A stretch of 64,000 nt of DNA from assembly GCF_000382345.1 (NCBI RefSeq), contig NZ_KB908086.1:1-64000 (forward strand), given 5' to 3'. The translations under genes and the position numbers were made by a program. This stretch comes from Massilia niastensis DSM 21313 (GTDB lineage: Bacteria > Pseudomonadota > Gammaproteobacteria > Burkholderiales > Burkholderiaceae_D). The notes beneath the pieces were generated by a model. It worked only from the letters and a program-made list of their open reading frames with translations. It was not told the DNA's origin and searched no databases. Each line of letters begins with the position of its first letter. Within the stretch, counting starts at the first letter, position 1. Shown in pieces: positions 24,524 through 32,915 of this stretch.

Positions 24524-25873
24524 ATGGAAACAGCAGCAAGGCTCGATGCGCGGGAACAGGCCGCGTCCCCGCCACCCCCGGCACCTCCGGCGCCCAAGGC
24601 CGGCTCGCCGCGCAAGGCGGCGCTGGCCAGCTGGATCGGCAGCGCGGTCGAATACTACGACTTCTTCATCTACGGCACCGCCGCCGCCCTGGTCTTCGGC
24701 AAGGTGTTCTTCCCGGCCTTCGATCCGATGGCCGGCACCATGGCGGCCTTCGCCACCTTCGGCGTCGGCTACGTCACGCGTCCGCTCGGCGCGGTGCTGC
24801 TCGGGCACATCGGCGACCGCTACGGGCGCAAGAAGGTGCTGACCTTTACCCTGCTGCTGATGGGCGTCTCGACCTTCCTGGTCGGGCTGCTGCCGAGCTA
24901 CGAGAGCATCGGCCTGCTGGCGCCGGTGCTGCTGGTGGTGCTGCGCATGGCCCAGGGCATCTCGGCCGCCGGCGAACAGGCCGGCGCCAATTCGATGACC
25001 CTGGAGCACGCGCCCGCCCACCGGCGCGCCTTCTTCACCAGCTTCACCCTGAGCGGCACCCAGGCCGGGCTGATCCTGGCGACCCTGGTGTTCCTGCCGG
25101 TGTCGGCGCTGCCGGAAGCGGACCTGCTGTCCTGGGGCTGGCGCATCCCGTTCTACCTGAGCGCCATCGTGGTGGCGGTCGGCTTCTGGGTGCGCCGCAC
25201 CCTGCCGGAAACGCCGGCCTTCCAGGAAGACGCGCCCGGGAAAGACGACAAGCTGCCGGTGGCCCAGCTGTTCGCCACCCACAAGGCCAGCCTGGCGCGG
25301 GTGGTGTTCGGCGCCCAGGTGTCGGTGGTCAGCACCATCTTCAGCGTGTTCACCCTGTCGTACGCGGTGAACACGGTCGGGATCGCGCGCTCGACCATGC
25401 TCACGGTCCTGATCCTGGCGAACCTGGTGGCGCTGGCGGCGATTCCGCTGTTCGCCCTGCTGGCCGACCGGGTGGGCCGCAGGCCGGTGTTCATCTTCGG
25501 CGCCCTGGCCTCGGCGGCGCTGGTCTGGCCCTACCTGTGGGCGATCAGCCGCGCCGACCTGCCGCTGGTGTTCGTGTTCGGCATCGCCCTGTCGGGCGTG
25601 GTGTACAGCGCCGCCAACGGCGTCTGGCCGGCGCTGTACGGCGAGATGTTCTCGACCCGGGTGCGGCTGTCCGGCATCGCGATCGGCACCCAGCTCGGAT
25701 TCGCCCTCGGCGGTTTCGCACCCACCATCAGCGCGGCCATCATCCTGCCAGGCAGCGATGGCTGGGTGCCGGTGGCGGTGTTCGTCAGCCTGGCCTGCGC
25801 GGTGGCGGCGCTCGCGATCGCCACCGCGCGCGAGACCTGCCGCACGCCGATGCACGAACTGGGCGAGCGCTAG
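24524..25873 (+). CDS. MHS-family MFS transporter (shikimate/quinate-type)
   Basis: This 449-aa inner-membrane symporter has the metabolite:H+ symporter signatures: WIGSAVEYYDFFIYGTAAAL at the N-terminus, the GRKKVL loop after helix 2 and RRAFFTSF in the middle. Members such as ShiA and KgtP import shikimate, dicarboxylates or betaine with protons. An AGGAG site precedes the start 62 bp after the dehydratase gene. Context makes shikimate, quinate or dehydroshikimate the best substrate guess. Confidence 0.88.
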   Translation: METAARLDAREQAASPPPPAPPAPKAGSPRKAALASWIGSAVEYYDFFIYGTAAALVFGKVFFPAFDPMAGTMAAFATFGVGYVTRPLGAVLLGHIGDRYGRKKVLTFTLLLMGVSTFLVGLLPSYESIGLLAPVLLVVLRMAQGISAAGEQAGANSMTLEHAPAHRRAFFTSFTLSGTQAGLILATLVFLPVSALPEADLLSWGWRIPFYLSAIVVAVGFWVRRTLPETPAFQEDAPGKDDKLPVAQLFATHKASLARVVFGAQVSVVSTIFSVFTLSYAVNTVGIARSTMLTVLILANLVALAAIPLFALLADRVGRRPVFIFGALASAALVWPYLWAISRADLPLVFVFGIALSGVVYSAANGVWPALYGEMFSTRVRLSGIAIGTQLGFALGGFAPTISAAIILPGSDGWVPVAVFVSLACAVAALAIATARETCRTPMHELGER

Positions 25874-25880
25874 GAAGAAC

Positions 25881-26663
25881 TCAAACCCAGAGCATCAGGG
25901 TATTCGCGGTGGCCTGCAGCGCCGGCACGCAGCGCGCCACCGCTTCGTTCTCCGGCATGTTCGAGATGATCATCGACACGCTGAGCGCCCCGATCACGGC
26001 GCCTCGCCGGTTCTTGACCGGCACCGAAATGCCGCGCAAGCCCATTTCATACTGGTTGGCGCTGACGCCGTAGCCGGCTTCGCGAATCCGCTGCAGTTCC
26101 AGGAACAGCTGGTCGCGGTCGACCAGGGTCATGTGGGTGTAGGCGATCAGTTCGACCCGCTCCAGGTAGGCCCTGATCCCGGCATCGGTCTGGGCCGCCA
26201 GCAGGACCCGTCCGGCGGTGGAGGCGTGGGCGGGCAGGCGGGTGCCGGGATCGAAGCCGCCGCGCAGCACGCGCGGCGCGTTGACCCGGCTGACGTAGAC
26301 CACGTCGTCGCCTTCCAGCACGGCGAAGTTGGTCGACTCCTGCAGGTCGTGCGTGAGGCGCTGCAGGAAGGGCATGATGGCGCGCGGCAGGCGCGCCGAA
26401 TCCAGGTAGGAGCGGCCCAGGCCGAGCACCTTGGAGGTGAGCCAGAAGTCGTGGCCGTCGGTGGCGGCCATGCCGAGGTGCACCAGTGTCAGGAGGTAGC
26501 GCCGCGCCGCGCTGCGGCTGATGCCGACCCTGGCGGCGACTTCGCTGGCGCCCATGCGCATCGACTCCTCGGTGAAGGCCTGGATCACGCCGAGGCCCTT
26601 GACCAGGCCATCGATCAGTTCGTGCTTGGGTATCTCCCGGGTCACCGTGTCGGTAGTTTTCAT
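25881..26663 (-). CDS. IclR-family transcriptional regulator
   Basis: The 260-aa protein has an IclR winged helix (LVKGLGVIQAFTEESMRMGASEVAARVGISRSAARRYLLTL, about residues 20-65) and the C-terminal effector domain (LPAHASTAGRVLLA; GLRGISVPVKNRRGAVIGALSVS). PcaU/PobR/PcaR relatives sense aromatic acids such as protocatechuate or quinate. I chose the ATG at 26663 because a -10 (TATACT, 26699-26694) places the transcript start just upstream of it. It converges with the transporter and diverges from the hydroxyacid dehydrogenase. It is the likely regulator of the quinate operon. Confidence 0.86.
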   Translation of the reverse strand: MKTTDTVTREIPKHELIDGLVKGLGVIQAFTEESMRMGASEVAARVGISRSAARRYLLTLVHLGMAATDGHDFWLTSKVLGLGRSYLDSARLPRAIMPFLQRLTHDLQESTNFAVLEGDDVVYVSRVNAPRVLRGGFDPGTRLPAHASTAGRVLLAAQTDAGIRAYLERVELIAYTHMTLVDRDQLFLELQRIREAGYGVSANQYEMGLRGISVPVKNRRGAVIGALSVSMIISNMPENEAVARCVPALQATANTLMLWV

Positions 26664-26693
26664 CTGTGCCGGATAGTTGAATCGATGGCGCAT

Positions 26694-26746
26694 AGTATAC
26701 GTTCCCGAACCGGAAACCGGCTTCACGCCAACAGTTGGGCTATACT
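26694..26746. promoter_or_regulatory. Divergent promoter region with a palindrome between IclR and dehydrogenase genes
   Basis: TATACT on the minus strand (26699-26694) serves the IclR gene and TATACT on the plus strand (26741-26746) serves the dehydrogenase. Between them lies GTTCCCG-AAC-CGGAAAC (26701-26717), an imperfect dyad of the size and G/C-armed form bound by IclR regulators. Both -35 boxes are weak. Confidence 0.45.
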
Positions 26747-26781
26747 CATCAGATGTCAGACAACTTGATGAGGAGGCAGGC

Positions 26782-27747
26782 ATGCGCCCTGAAATACTGG
26801 TAACCGGTTCGGGTTGGATCCCCCAGGTGCTCGAGGAGATGGAGCGCCGCTTCGTGTGCCATCACCTAGCGCGCGTACCCCGCGAAGAGCAGGACGCCTT
26901 CCTCGACCGCGTCGGCGCCGCCGTGCGCGGCGTGCTGACGGTCGGCACCATCGGGATCGATGCGGCGCGGCTGGCGCGCCTGCCGCTGGTGGAGATCGTC
27001 GCCGTCCACGGCACCGGTGTCGACGCGGTCGATTTCGAGGCGACGCGGCAGCGCGGCATCCAGGTCACGAACACGCCCGACGTGCTGACCGAGGACGTCG
27101 CCGACCTGGCGGCGGGCCTGCTGCTCGCCTGCGCGCGCCGCCTGCCGCAGCTGGATCGCTATGTGCGCGCCGGCGAGTGGGAAGCGAAGCTCCCCTTGAC
27201 GCCGGCCCGCAGCCTGCGCGGCAAGGTGGCCGGCATCTTCGGTTTCGGCCGCATCGGCCAGGCGGTCGCCCGGCGCCTGGAAGCCTTCGGCATGGAGATC
27301 CGCTACTACCAGCGCAGCGTGGCCGCGACCGCCCACGCGCGCAGCGACTCGCTGCTGGCGCTGGCGCGGGACAGCGACTACCTGGTGGTCTGCGCGCCCG
27401 GAGGACCGCAGACGCACAGGATCGTCGACGCCGAGGTGCTCGCCGCCCTGGGCGCCGAGGGCACCCTGGTGAATATCGCGCGCGGTTCGCTGGTCGACGA
27501 GGACGCCCTGGTCGCGGCCCTGCAGCAGGGCCGCCTGGGCGCCGCCGCGCTCGACGTGTTCGAGGACGAGCCGCGCGTGCCACAGGCCCTGAGGACGCTC
27601 GACAACGTGGTCCTGGCGCCGCACGTCGGCAGCTTCACGGTCGAGGCCAGGACGGCCATGGGGCAGCTCGCGATCGCCAACCTCGCCGCCCACTTCGACG
27701 GCCTGCCGCTGCCCACGCCGGTCGATCCGCCGCCCCCGCGGCCATGA
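26782..27747 (+). CDS. D-isomer-specific 2-hydroxyacid dehydrogenase
   Basis: This 321-aa NAD(P)-dependent enzyme has the Rossmann motif GIFGFGRIGQAV and the catalytic Arg (NIARGSLVDEDAL), Glu (FEDEP) and His (APHVGS) of the family. It most resembles hydroxypyruvate/glyoxylate or phosphonate-type reductases; the true substrate cannot be fixed. A strong AGGAGG site supports the start at 26782 rather than an upstream in-frame ATG at 26677. It is transcribed away from the IclR gene and may share its control. Confidence 0.87.
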   Translation: MRPEILVTGSGWIPQVLEEMERRFVCHHLARVPREEQDAFLDRVGAAVRGVLTVGTIGIDAARLARLPLVEIVAVHGTGVDAVDFEATRQRGIQVTNTPDVLTEDVADLAAGLLLACARRLPQLDRYVRAGEWEAKLPLTPARSLRGKVAGIFGFGRIGQAVARRLEAFGMEIRYYQRSVAATAHARSDSLLALARDSDYLVVCAPGGPQTHRIVDAEVLAALGAEGTLVNIARGSLVDEDALVAALQQGRLGAAALDVFEDEPRVPQALRTLDNVVLAPHVGSFTVEARTAMGQLAIANLAAHFDGLPLPTPVDPPPPRP

Positions 27748-27889
27748 CCGCGCCGGATGCGGCCGCAAGCGAATCGTTTGCCTCATGGCTTTGTTTTCAC
27801 CGATACTAATGCCATGGGCCGCTCGGGACCTGGCGGCGTATGGTGCGGATGGGCATGAAGGCAGGTTGCGTCCGGATGGAGGTGACTTC

Positions 27890-28276
27890 TTGGGTGCTGA
27901 CAAAGATGCGGTAGAGACAAGCGGCGCCGCCTTGCGCAAGGTGCTGGTCGTCGACGACGAGCCCGACCTGGCGGACCTGGCCGCGGCCTTGTTGTGTGGC
28001 AATGGGGTAGAGGCCATGGTCGCCTACTCCGGGCCGGACGCCTTGAGGGCGCTGGAAGGCGACCGGGAAATCGACGCGGTCTTCTCCGACGTCATGATGC
28101 CGGGAATGACCGGCCTGCAGCTGGCGGAATGCATCAGGGAACGGTATCCGTGGGTGAAGGTCATCTTGACTTCCGGCTACACCATTCCCTCGCTGCTGGC
28201 CGGGGCCCGGCAACCCTATCTCTTCACCTCCAAGCCGTACAGCATCGAGACCATCATCCGGCTGCTGCACAGCTAG
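27890..28276 (+). CDS. Single-domain response regulator (CheY-like)
   Basis: The receiver domain has the acidic pair (LVVDDEPD), the phospho-acceptor Asp in FSDVMMPG (residue 67), the conserved Thr in ILTSGY and Lys in FTSKPY, and no output domain. I chose a TTG start at 27890 because GGAGGTGA lies just upstream and the product (128 aa) then fits a lone receiver. An in-frame ATG at 27785 would add 35 residues without a ribosome-binding site. Its kinase is not adjacent. Its stop codon lies in the arm of an inverted repeat. Confidence 0.75.
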   Translation: MGADKDAVETSGAALRKVLVVDDEPDLADLAAALLCGNGVEAMVAYSGPDALRALEGDREIDAVFSDVMMPGMTGLQLAECIRERYPWVKVILTSGYTIPSLLAGARQPYLFTSKPYSIETIIRLLHS

Positions 28277-28439
28277 TGGGTCACTTGGCAGCAGATCGGG
28301 GCATGAAAGCGCGTCTTTTTTTTGCACCAGGCGTTGTTGCAAATCCTCGCGATAGCCAGCTATCGCTGCGGTTTGCGCCTGGCCTGGCGCAAAAATCCAT
28401 CGCTTTGATTGGCCACTCCCGTTGCCACGTGACCCACTA
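28274..28439. repeat. Intergenic palindromic element holding the stop codons of two convergent genes
   Basis: The ends (28274-28290 and 28423-28439) are inverted copies, 16 of 17 bases matching, and each starts with the TAG stop of the flanking gene. Inside are further hairpins, including GCGATAGC-CA-GCTATCGC. A run of eight T lies near the left arm. It may be a REP/MITE-type insertion, a bidirectional terminator, or both. Confidence 0.65.
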
Positions 28440-31400
28440 GCGCACGGCGCAAGCGGCGGCGACGCCGGGTTCGCGTTCCAGGAAGTGCTCGAAGTTCTCG
28501 GCCGTCACCGCCGGCGAGTAGAAGAATCCCTGGATGAAGTCGCAGCCCACGGCCGCCAGCACGTCGCGCTGGGCACGGTTCTCGACCCCTTCGGCGATGG
28601 CCGCGATGCCGAGGCGGTGCGCCATGTCGACGATGGCTTCCGTCAAGGCCTTGTCGCTGCCGTTCTCGGTCACGTGGTTGATGAAGGACTTGTCGATCTT
28701 CAGGTAGTCGACCTCGAAATTCTTCAGGTAGGACAGGGCCGAGAAGCCGGTGCCGAAATCGTCGATCGAGACCCGGGCGCCGACCGCGTGGAGCGTGCCG
28801 ATGCAGCGCGTGACCTGCTCCGCGTCGCTCACCAGCACACCCTCGGTCAGTTCCACCGTAATACTGTTGGGCGGCAAGCTTGCATTCACGATCCGGTCCA
28901 GCCAGGGCAGCTGGCCCCGCCGTTGAAACTGCACCGGCGAAATGTTGATGCTCAGTTCGACCACGCAGCCATACTTGTCGCGCCAGCGCTCGATGCTGGC
29001 GATGGCCTCGTCCAGCATCCAGGCGCAGATCTCGTCGATGAACCCGGTTTCCTCGGCCAGGGGAATGAAGCGCGCCGGGCTGACCATGCCGTGTCCCGGA
29101 TGGAACCAGCGCAACAGCACCTCGGCCTTGCGGATCCGGCCCGTGGCGACGTCGACGATCGGCTGGTAGTGCACCTGCAGCTGCTGGCGCGCGAGCGCTT
29201 CGCGCAAGTCGTTGGTCAGCATGAGCTTGGTTTGCGCCTGTTGCTGCAGCGAGGGCGTGAAGTACTGGAAGCCGCCGCGTCCGGCGGCCTTGGCCAGGTA
29301 GACGGCGTGTTCCGCATTCCTGACCAGGTCGGCGGCATTGTTGCCGTCCTCCGGATACACGCTGATGCCGACGCTGGCGGACACATGCACCACATCGTCC
29401 GGTCCGACCTGCAGCGGCTGCGCCACCGCGCGGATCACCGCTTCGGCCGTGGTCTCCAGGTGCGGGCGCCCGTCGAATTCGGACACGACCAGGGCGAAGG
29501 TGTTGCCGCCCAGGCGGGCCAGCGTCGCGTCCTCGGGAATGCAGTCCGCCAGCCGCCGGGTCATTCCGATCAGCGCGCTGTCGCCCTTGAGGTGCCCGAT
29601 GCTGTCGTTGATTTCCTTGAAGCGGTCGAGGTCGACCAGCAGCACGCCCAGCCCGCGGCCGGCGCCGTGGGCCTTCTTCAGGTCCTGCTCGAGGCGGTCG
29701 AAGAACAGGCGGCGGTTCGGCAGGCCGGTCAGCACGTCGAAATTGGCATGGCGCCAGATCAGTTCATCCTTCTGTTTGCGCTCGCTGATATCGTTGAACT
29801 GGATCACGTGCCGGTAGATGCGCCCGTCCGGGTGGCGGATCACGCGGATGTTCACGAACTTGGCGGTGAAGGAGCCATCCCGGTTGCGATCCTGGATCTC
29901 GCCCTGCCAGTGATCGTTCGCCATCAGCTCCTGCCACATGTGATCGTAGAAACGGCCGTCGTGCATGCTCGAATCGAACATGGGCGGCGGGGCGCCGAGC
30001 ACATCAGGCAGCCGGTAGCCGGTCTGTTCCGTGAAGGCCGGATTGGCGTCGACCACATGGTTGGCCTCGTCGGTGACGACGATCGCTTCCGAGCTGGTCT
30101 GGTAGATCAGGTTCGCCATCCGCATCGATTCTTCCAGGTCGCGGCGCTGGGTGACGTCCTGCACCGTGCCGCGCAGCTTGACGATGCGTCCGTCGACGAT
30201 CACGGGGCCGCAGATCGAGCGCAGCCATTTGTGGTGTCCCGCGCCGTCGACCATTTCCAGTTCGATCGAGAACGGCTCGCCGCGCGTCCATGCCGCATCG
30301 AGGGCGCCCTCCAGCGCGGCGCGCCCCTCCGGCGTGTAGCAGCTCAGGCAAGCCTCGGGGGTGAAGGGCTGGGATGGAGGGAAGTCGTAGATATGCGCCA
30401 CTTCGTCGGTCCACTGGAAGGCGCCGGTGCCCGGATCGAGCTCCCAGGCGCCGATCCGGGCCAGCGAACTCATCTCCGAGAGCAGGCGCTCCTGCTCGTG
30501 GATGGTCTGCTCCTGCTGCCTGCGTTCGGTGATGTCGCGTGCGACACCCAGCACGCCGAGGATGGTCCCGTCCGGCTTGACGACCGGGGTCTTGATGGTT
30601 TCGAACATGCGCACGCCGCGCGCCCCCGGCATGGCGACCTGTTCGTCGTAGCGCAGCGGCCGCCCGGCAGCCAGCGCCGCGGCGTCGTGGCTGCGGTTGT
30701 GGTCGGCCTCGTGCGCCTCGAACAGCTCATGGTCGGTGCGGCCGATGATCTCTTCGCGCGGTCGGCCGAACAGCGCCGCCGTGCCGGCATTGCAGGCCCG
30801 GTAGACCCCGGCGGCGTCCTTCAGCCAGATCAGGTCCGGGCTGCTTTCCACGAGTGTGCGTAGTTGCGCCTTTTCCCGCTCCAGTTCGGCGGTGCGGGTG
30901 CGCACCGCCCGGCGCACCGACCTCAGCCAGAAGCCCAGCAGCAGGATCAGGATCGCCAGCGCCAGCAGCGCCTCGACCAGGCGTTCGGCATAGCGCGTGA
31001 AGAGCAGCGGACGGCCCATCCATTTGTTGTGCAGGGCCTCGGCTTCGGCCGGCGTGATCCGCGCCATGCCGCGTTCGACCAGCGCGAGCGTGGCCTCGTC
31101 GCCCTTCCTGACCGCGCGGCGCAGCTCGTCGCGCTTCACCTCGAAGGCCTTGACGTAGCGCCGCTGCAGGCCGAGGCGGTACAGGTGAAAATCGGCCGAG
31201 TACTGGTCCAGGCAGAACAGCTTGACGCGCTGGCTGGCGGCCGCGTCGAGCAGCGCCTGGTAGGACGGGAAGATGCGCAGTTCGCCGACACCGGCGCGCT
31301 GCAGCTGTTCGGCGCAGGCGTCGGCCGCCTGCACCGCGACCTCGAAATCCTTCAGGCTGGCGATATCGTGGATGCCCGCGATCGTGGCGTCGGCATAGAT

Positions 31401-31733
31401 GGCCGTCGACACCGTGCCATACGGCTGGGTGAAATCGAGGGTGGACAAGCGTGTCTCGGTGCGGAAGATGGGATCGATCACGTCGGCCTGGCCGCGCAGC
31501 AGGGTCGGCTGCACATCCGCCCATTTCACGGCGACCAGCTCGACCTCCACACCGGTCTTCTTCTGCCACAGGCGCCAGATGTCGACCGTGTATCCTTCGA
31601 GCGTGCCGTCCGGCTTGCGGTAGACGAAGGGCGGATAGTTCTCGTCCATGACGACGCGCAGCGGCGCCGCCTGCGCGAGCACGGGCAGGAGCAGCAAAGC
31701 AATGGGCAGTGCACGCCTCAGTGGCCTGTTCAT
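28437..31733 (-). CDS. Membrane c-di-GMP phosphodiesterase: solute-binding sensor, PAS, degenerate GGDEF, EAL
   Basis: The 1098-aa protein has a signal peptide (1-22), a periplasmic amino-acid-binding-type domain (about 23-245), a membrane helix (about 250-270), three PAS/PAC regions (about 285-650), GGDEF (about 660-820) and EAL (about 835-1090). The cyclase motif reads GGNTF instead of GGDEF, so synthesis is unlikely. The EAL domain keeps EVLLRW, the Asn of SINISP, VELTEG, IDDFGTG, LKIDKSF and AEGVE, so c-di-GMP hydrolysis is likely. A small molecule bound in the periplasm probably controls it. A GGGAGGGGGG tract serves as ribosome-binding site. It faces the response regulator tail to tail. 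Confidence 0.88.
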   Translation of the reverse strand: MNRPLRRALPIALLLLPVLAQAAPLRVVMDENYPPFVYRKPDGTLEGYTVDIWRLWQKKTGVEVELVAVKWADVQPTLLRGQADVIDPIFRTETRLSTLDFTQPYGTVSTAIYADATIAGIHDIASLKDFEVAVQAADACAEQLQRAGVGELRIFPSYQALLDAAASQRVKLFCLDQYSADFHLYRLGLQRRYVKAFEVKRDELRRAVRKGDEATLALVERGMARITPAEAEALHNKWMGRPLLFTRYAERLVEALLALAILILLLGFWLRSVRRAVRTRTAELEREKAQLRTLVESSPDLIWLKDAAGVYRACNAGTAALFGRPREEIIGRTDHELFEAHEADHNRSHDAAALAAGRPLRYDEQVAMPGARGVRMFETIKTPVVKPDGTILGVLGVARDITERRQQEQTIHEQERLLSEMSSLARIGAWELDPGTGAFQWTDEVAHIYDFPPSQPFTPEACLSCYTPEGRAALEGALDAAWTRGEPFSIELEMVDGAGHHKWLRSICGPVIVDGRIVKLRGTVQDVTQRRDLEESMRMANLIYQTSSEAIVVTDEANHVVDANPAFTEQTGYRLPDVLGAPPPMFDSSMHDGRFYDHMWQELMANDHWQGEIQDRNRDGSFTAKFVNIRVIRHPDGRIYRHVIQFNDISERKQKDELIWRHANFDVLTGLPNRRLFFDRLEQDLKKAHGAGRGLGVLLVDLDRFKEINDSIGHLKGDSALIGMTRRLADCIPEDATLARLGGNTFALVVSEFDGRPHLETTAEAVIRAVAQPLQVGPDDVVHVSASVGISVYPEDGNNAADLVRNAEHAVYLAKAAGRGGFQYFTPSLQQQAQTKLMLTNDLREALARQQLQVHYQPIVDVATGRIRKAEVLLRWFHPGHGMVSPARFIPLAEETGFIDEICAWMLDEAIASIERWRDKYGCVVELSINISPVQFQRRGQLPWLDRIVNASLPPNSITVELTEGVLVSDAEQVTRCIGTLHAVGARVSIDDFGTGFSALSYLKNFEVDYLKIDKSFINHVTENGSDKALTEAIVDMAHRLGIAAIAEGVENRAQRDVLAAVGCDFIQGFFYSPAVTAENFEHFLEREPGVAAACAVR

Positions 31734-31852
31734 GTCCCCCCCTCCCTGACGGCCCGGGCCGGGGTCCCGTGGGGCCCGCGCCTGTCAGTGAAGAAGACGA
31801 TACCACGAAGCCCGCCGCGATTGAACAGCGGGACGGACGCGAAGCGCGGCGC

Positions 31853-32464
31853 TCAGAGGCAAGGTGTTCCTTCCGGCATCGAGCCGAAGGATTCGACCAG
31901 GCTGATCGTCGTCGCCCGGGGCAGCTTGACCGTCAGGGGCAGCAGCGGAGTGACGAGGCTGTAGTCCAGGCGATTGCACTGGGCCGCGCCATCGTCCTCG
32001 CAGATGCGGGCGCGCACGAAACGGATGCAGTTGCTCGCATTCGGGTTGGTCAGGCAGACCCGGCGATTCTCGCGCGGGCAGAGCGGCAGCGCGGCCTCGG
32101 GAATGGGGGTGAGGGACAGCCCCGCGCCATTGCGCACCAGGGCCAGGTAGTCGATGCGGACGTTCCGGTCCGATACGGGAGCGCCGAACGGCAGGTAGCC
32201 GGGATCGTTCCGGAACACGGCCTGCTGGCGGATGCTCGCCAGGGCCGCCGTGTCGCGATGGCTGGTCATGGTGGCGGCGCTGGCGGCCCGCCTGGTCGCT
32301 TCCTGCACCGAATTGAACACATACATGAGCCTGCTGATCTCGATGACGCCGAACACCAGCGAAAAGAAGACCAGGGCCAGCAGGGACACCTCGATCGCGG
32401 CGACCCCGGCCTGGAAGGAGGGCTTGCGCCGGGGCCGCGCCCGGCTGGCGCTAGTTGCCGACAT
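31853..32464 (-). CDS. TadE/TadF-like pilus assembly protein
   Basis: This 203-aa protein has a short basic N-terminus and a single membrane helix (GVAAIEVSLLALVFFSLVFGVIEISRL), the TadE-like signature with a Glu inside the hydrophobic stretch. A periplasmic domain with several cysteines follows. TadE-like minor pseudopilins are processed by a prepilin peptidase and help assemble Flp/Tad pili. It overlaps the upstream gene by 14 bp and is the last of three such genes. No terminator was recognised behind it. Confidence 0.75.
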   Translation of the reverse strand: MSATSASRARPRRKPSFQAGVAAIEVSLLALVFFSLVFGVIEISRLMYVFNSVQEATRRAASAATMTSHRDTAALASIRQQAVFRNDPGYLPFGAPVSDRNVRIDYLALVRNGAGLSLTPIPEAALPLCPRENRRVCLTNPNASNCIRFVRARICEDDGAAQCNRLDYSLVTPLLPLTVKLPRATTISLVESFGSMPEGTPCL

Positions 32465-32915
32465 AGCGCATCTCGGAAGTGACTTCGATCGGCACGCCAT
32501 AGCGGCCGAAGTCGACCAGGCCTGCGATGTCGTGCACGCCCATGCGTATCGTCACGCTGACGGTGGCGGGCAAGGCCATGCCCTGGGCGCCGACGCAGGT
32601 TTCTCCGCCGCAGAGGACGATGACGGCCGGCGCGATGCGGCCGGGATTCAGGTCCTCGATTTCGGCCAGCGCGATGCCGCGGGCAAGGGCGGCCGCGGCC
32701 GGCGTCAGCGTGGGCTCGCGCATCTCCTGCTCGGAAACGGTCGACAGATACCTGGCCGCGTCATGGGCAGCCTTCTGCGCCGCCGTGTAATGCCAGAAGT
32801 AGCGCCCCCAGAACAGCGAGAAGCCCAGGAAGGTCACGAGGATCGGCAGCAGCAGGGCCAGTTCGATGGCCGCCGCGCCGCGCTCGCGCGGGAAAAGGGT
32901 AGGAAAGGGCTTCAT
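32451..32915 (-). CDS. TadE-family pilus assembly protein
   Basis: This 154-aa protein has an N-terminal RERGAAAIELALLLPILVTFLGFSLF segment, the TadE-type helix with the +5-like Glu, followed by a periplasmic domain with one Cys pair (CGGETC). It overlaps the upstream TadG-like gene by ATGA and the downstream TadE/F-like gene by 14 bp, so the three are translated together. The role in Flp pilus assembly or adhesion is by family. Confidence 0.8.
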   Translation of the reverse strand: MKPFPTLFPRERGAAAIELALLLPILVTFLGFSLFWGRYFWHYTAAQKAAHDAARYLSTVSEQEMREPTLTPAAAALARGIALAEIEDLNPGRIAPAVIVLCGGETCVGAQGMALPATVSVTIRMGVHDIAGLVDFGRYGVPIEVTSEMRYVGN

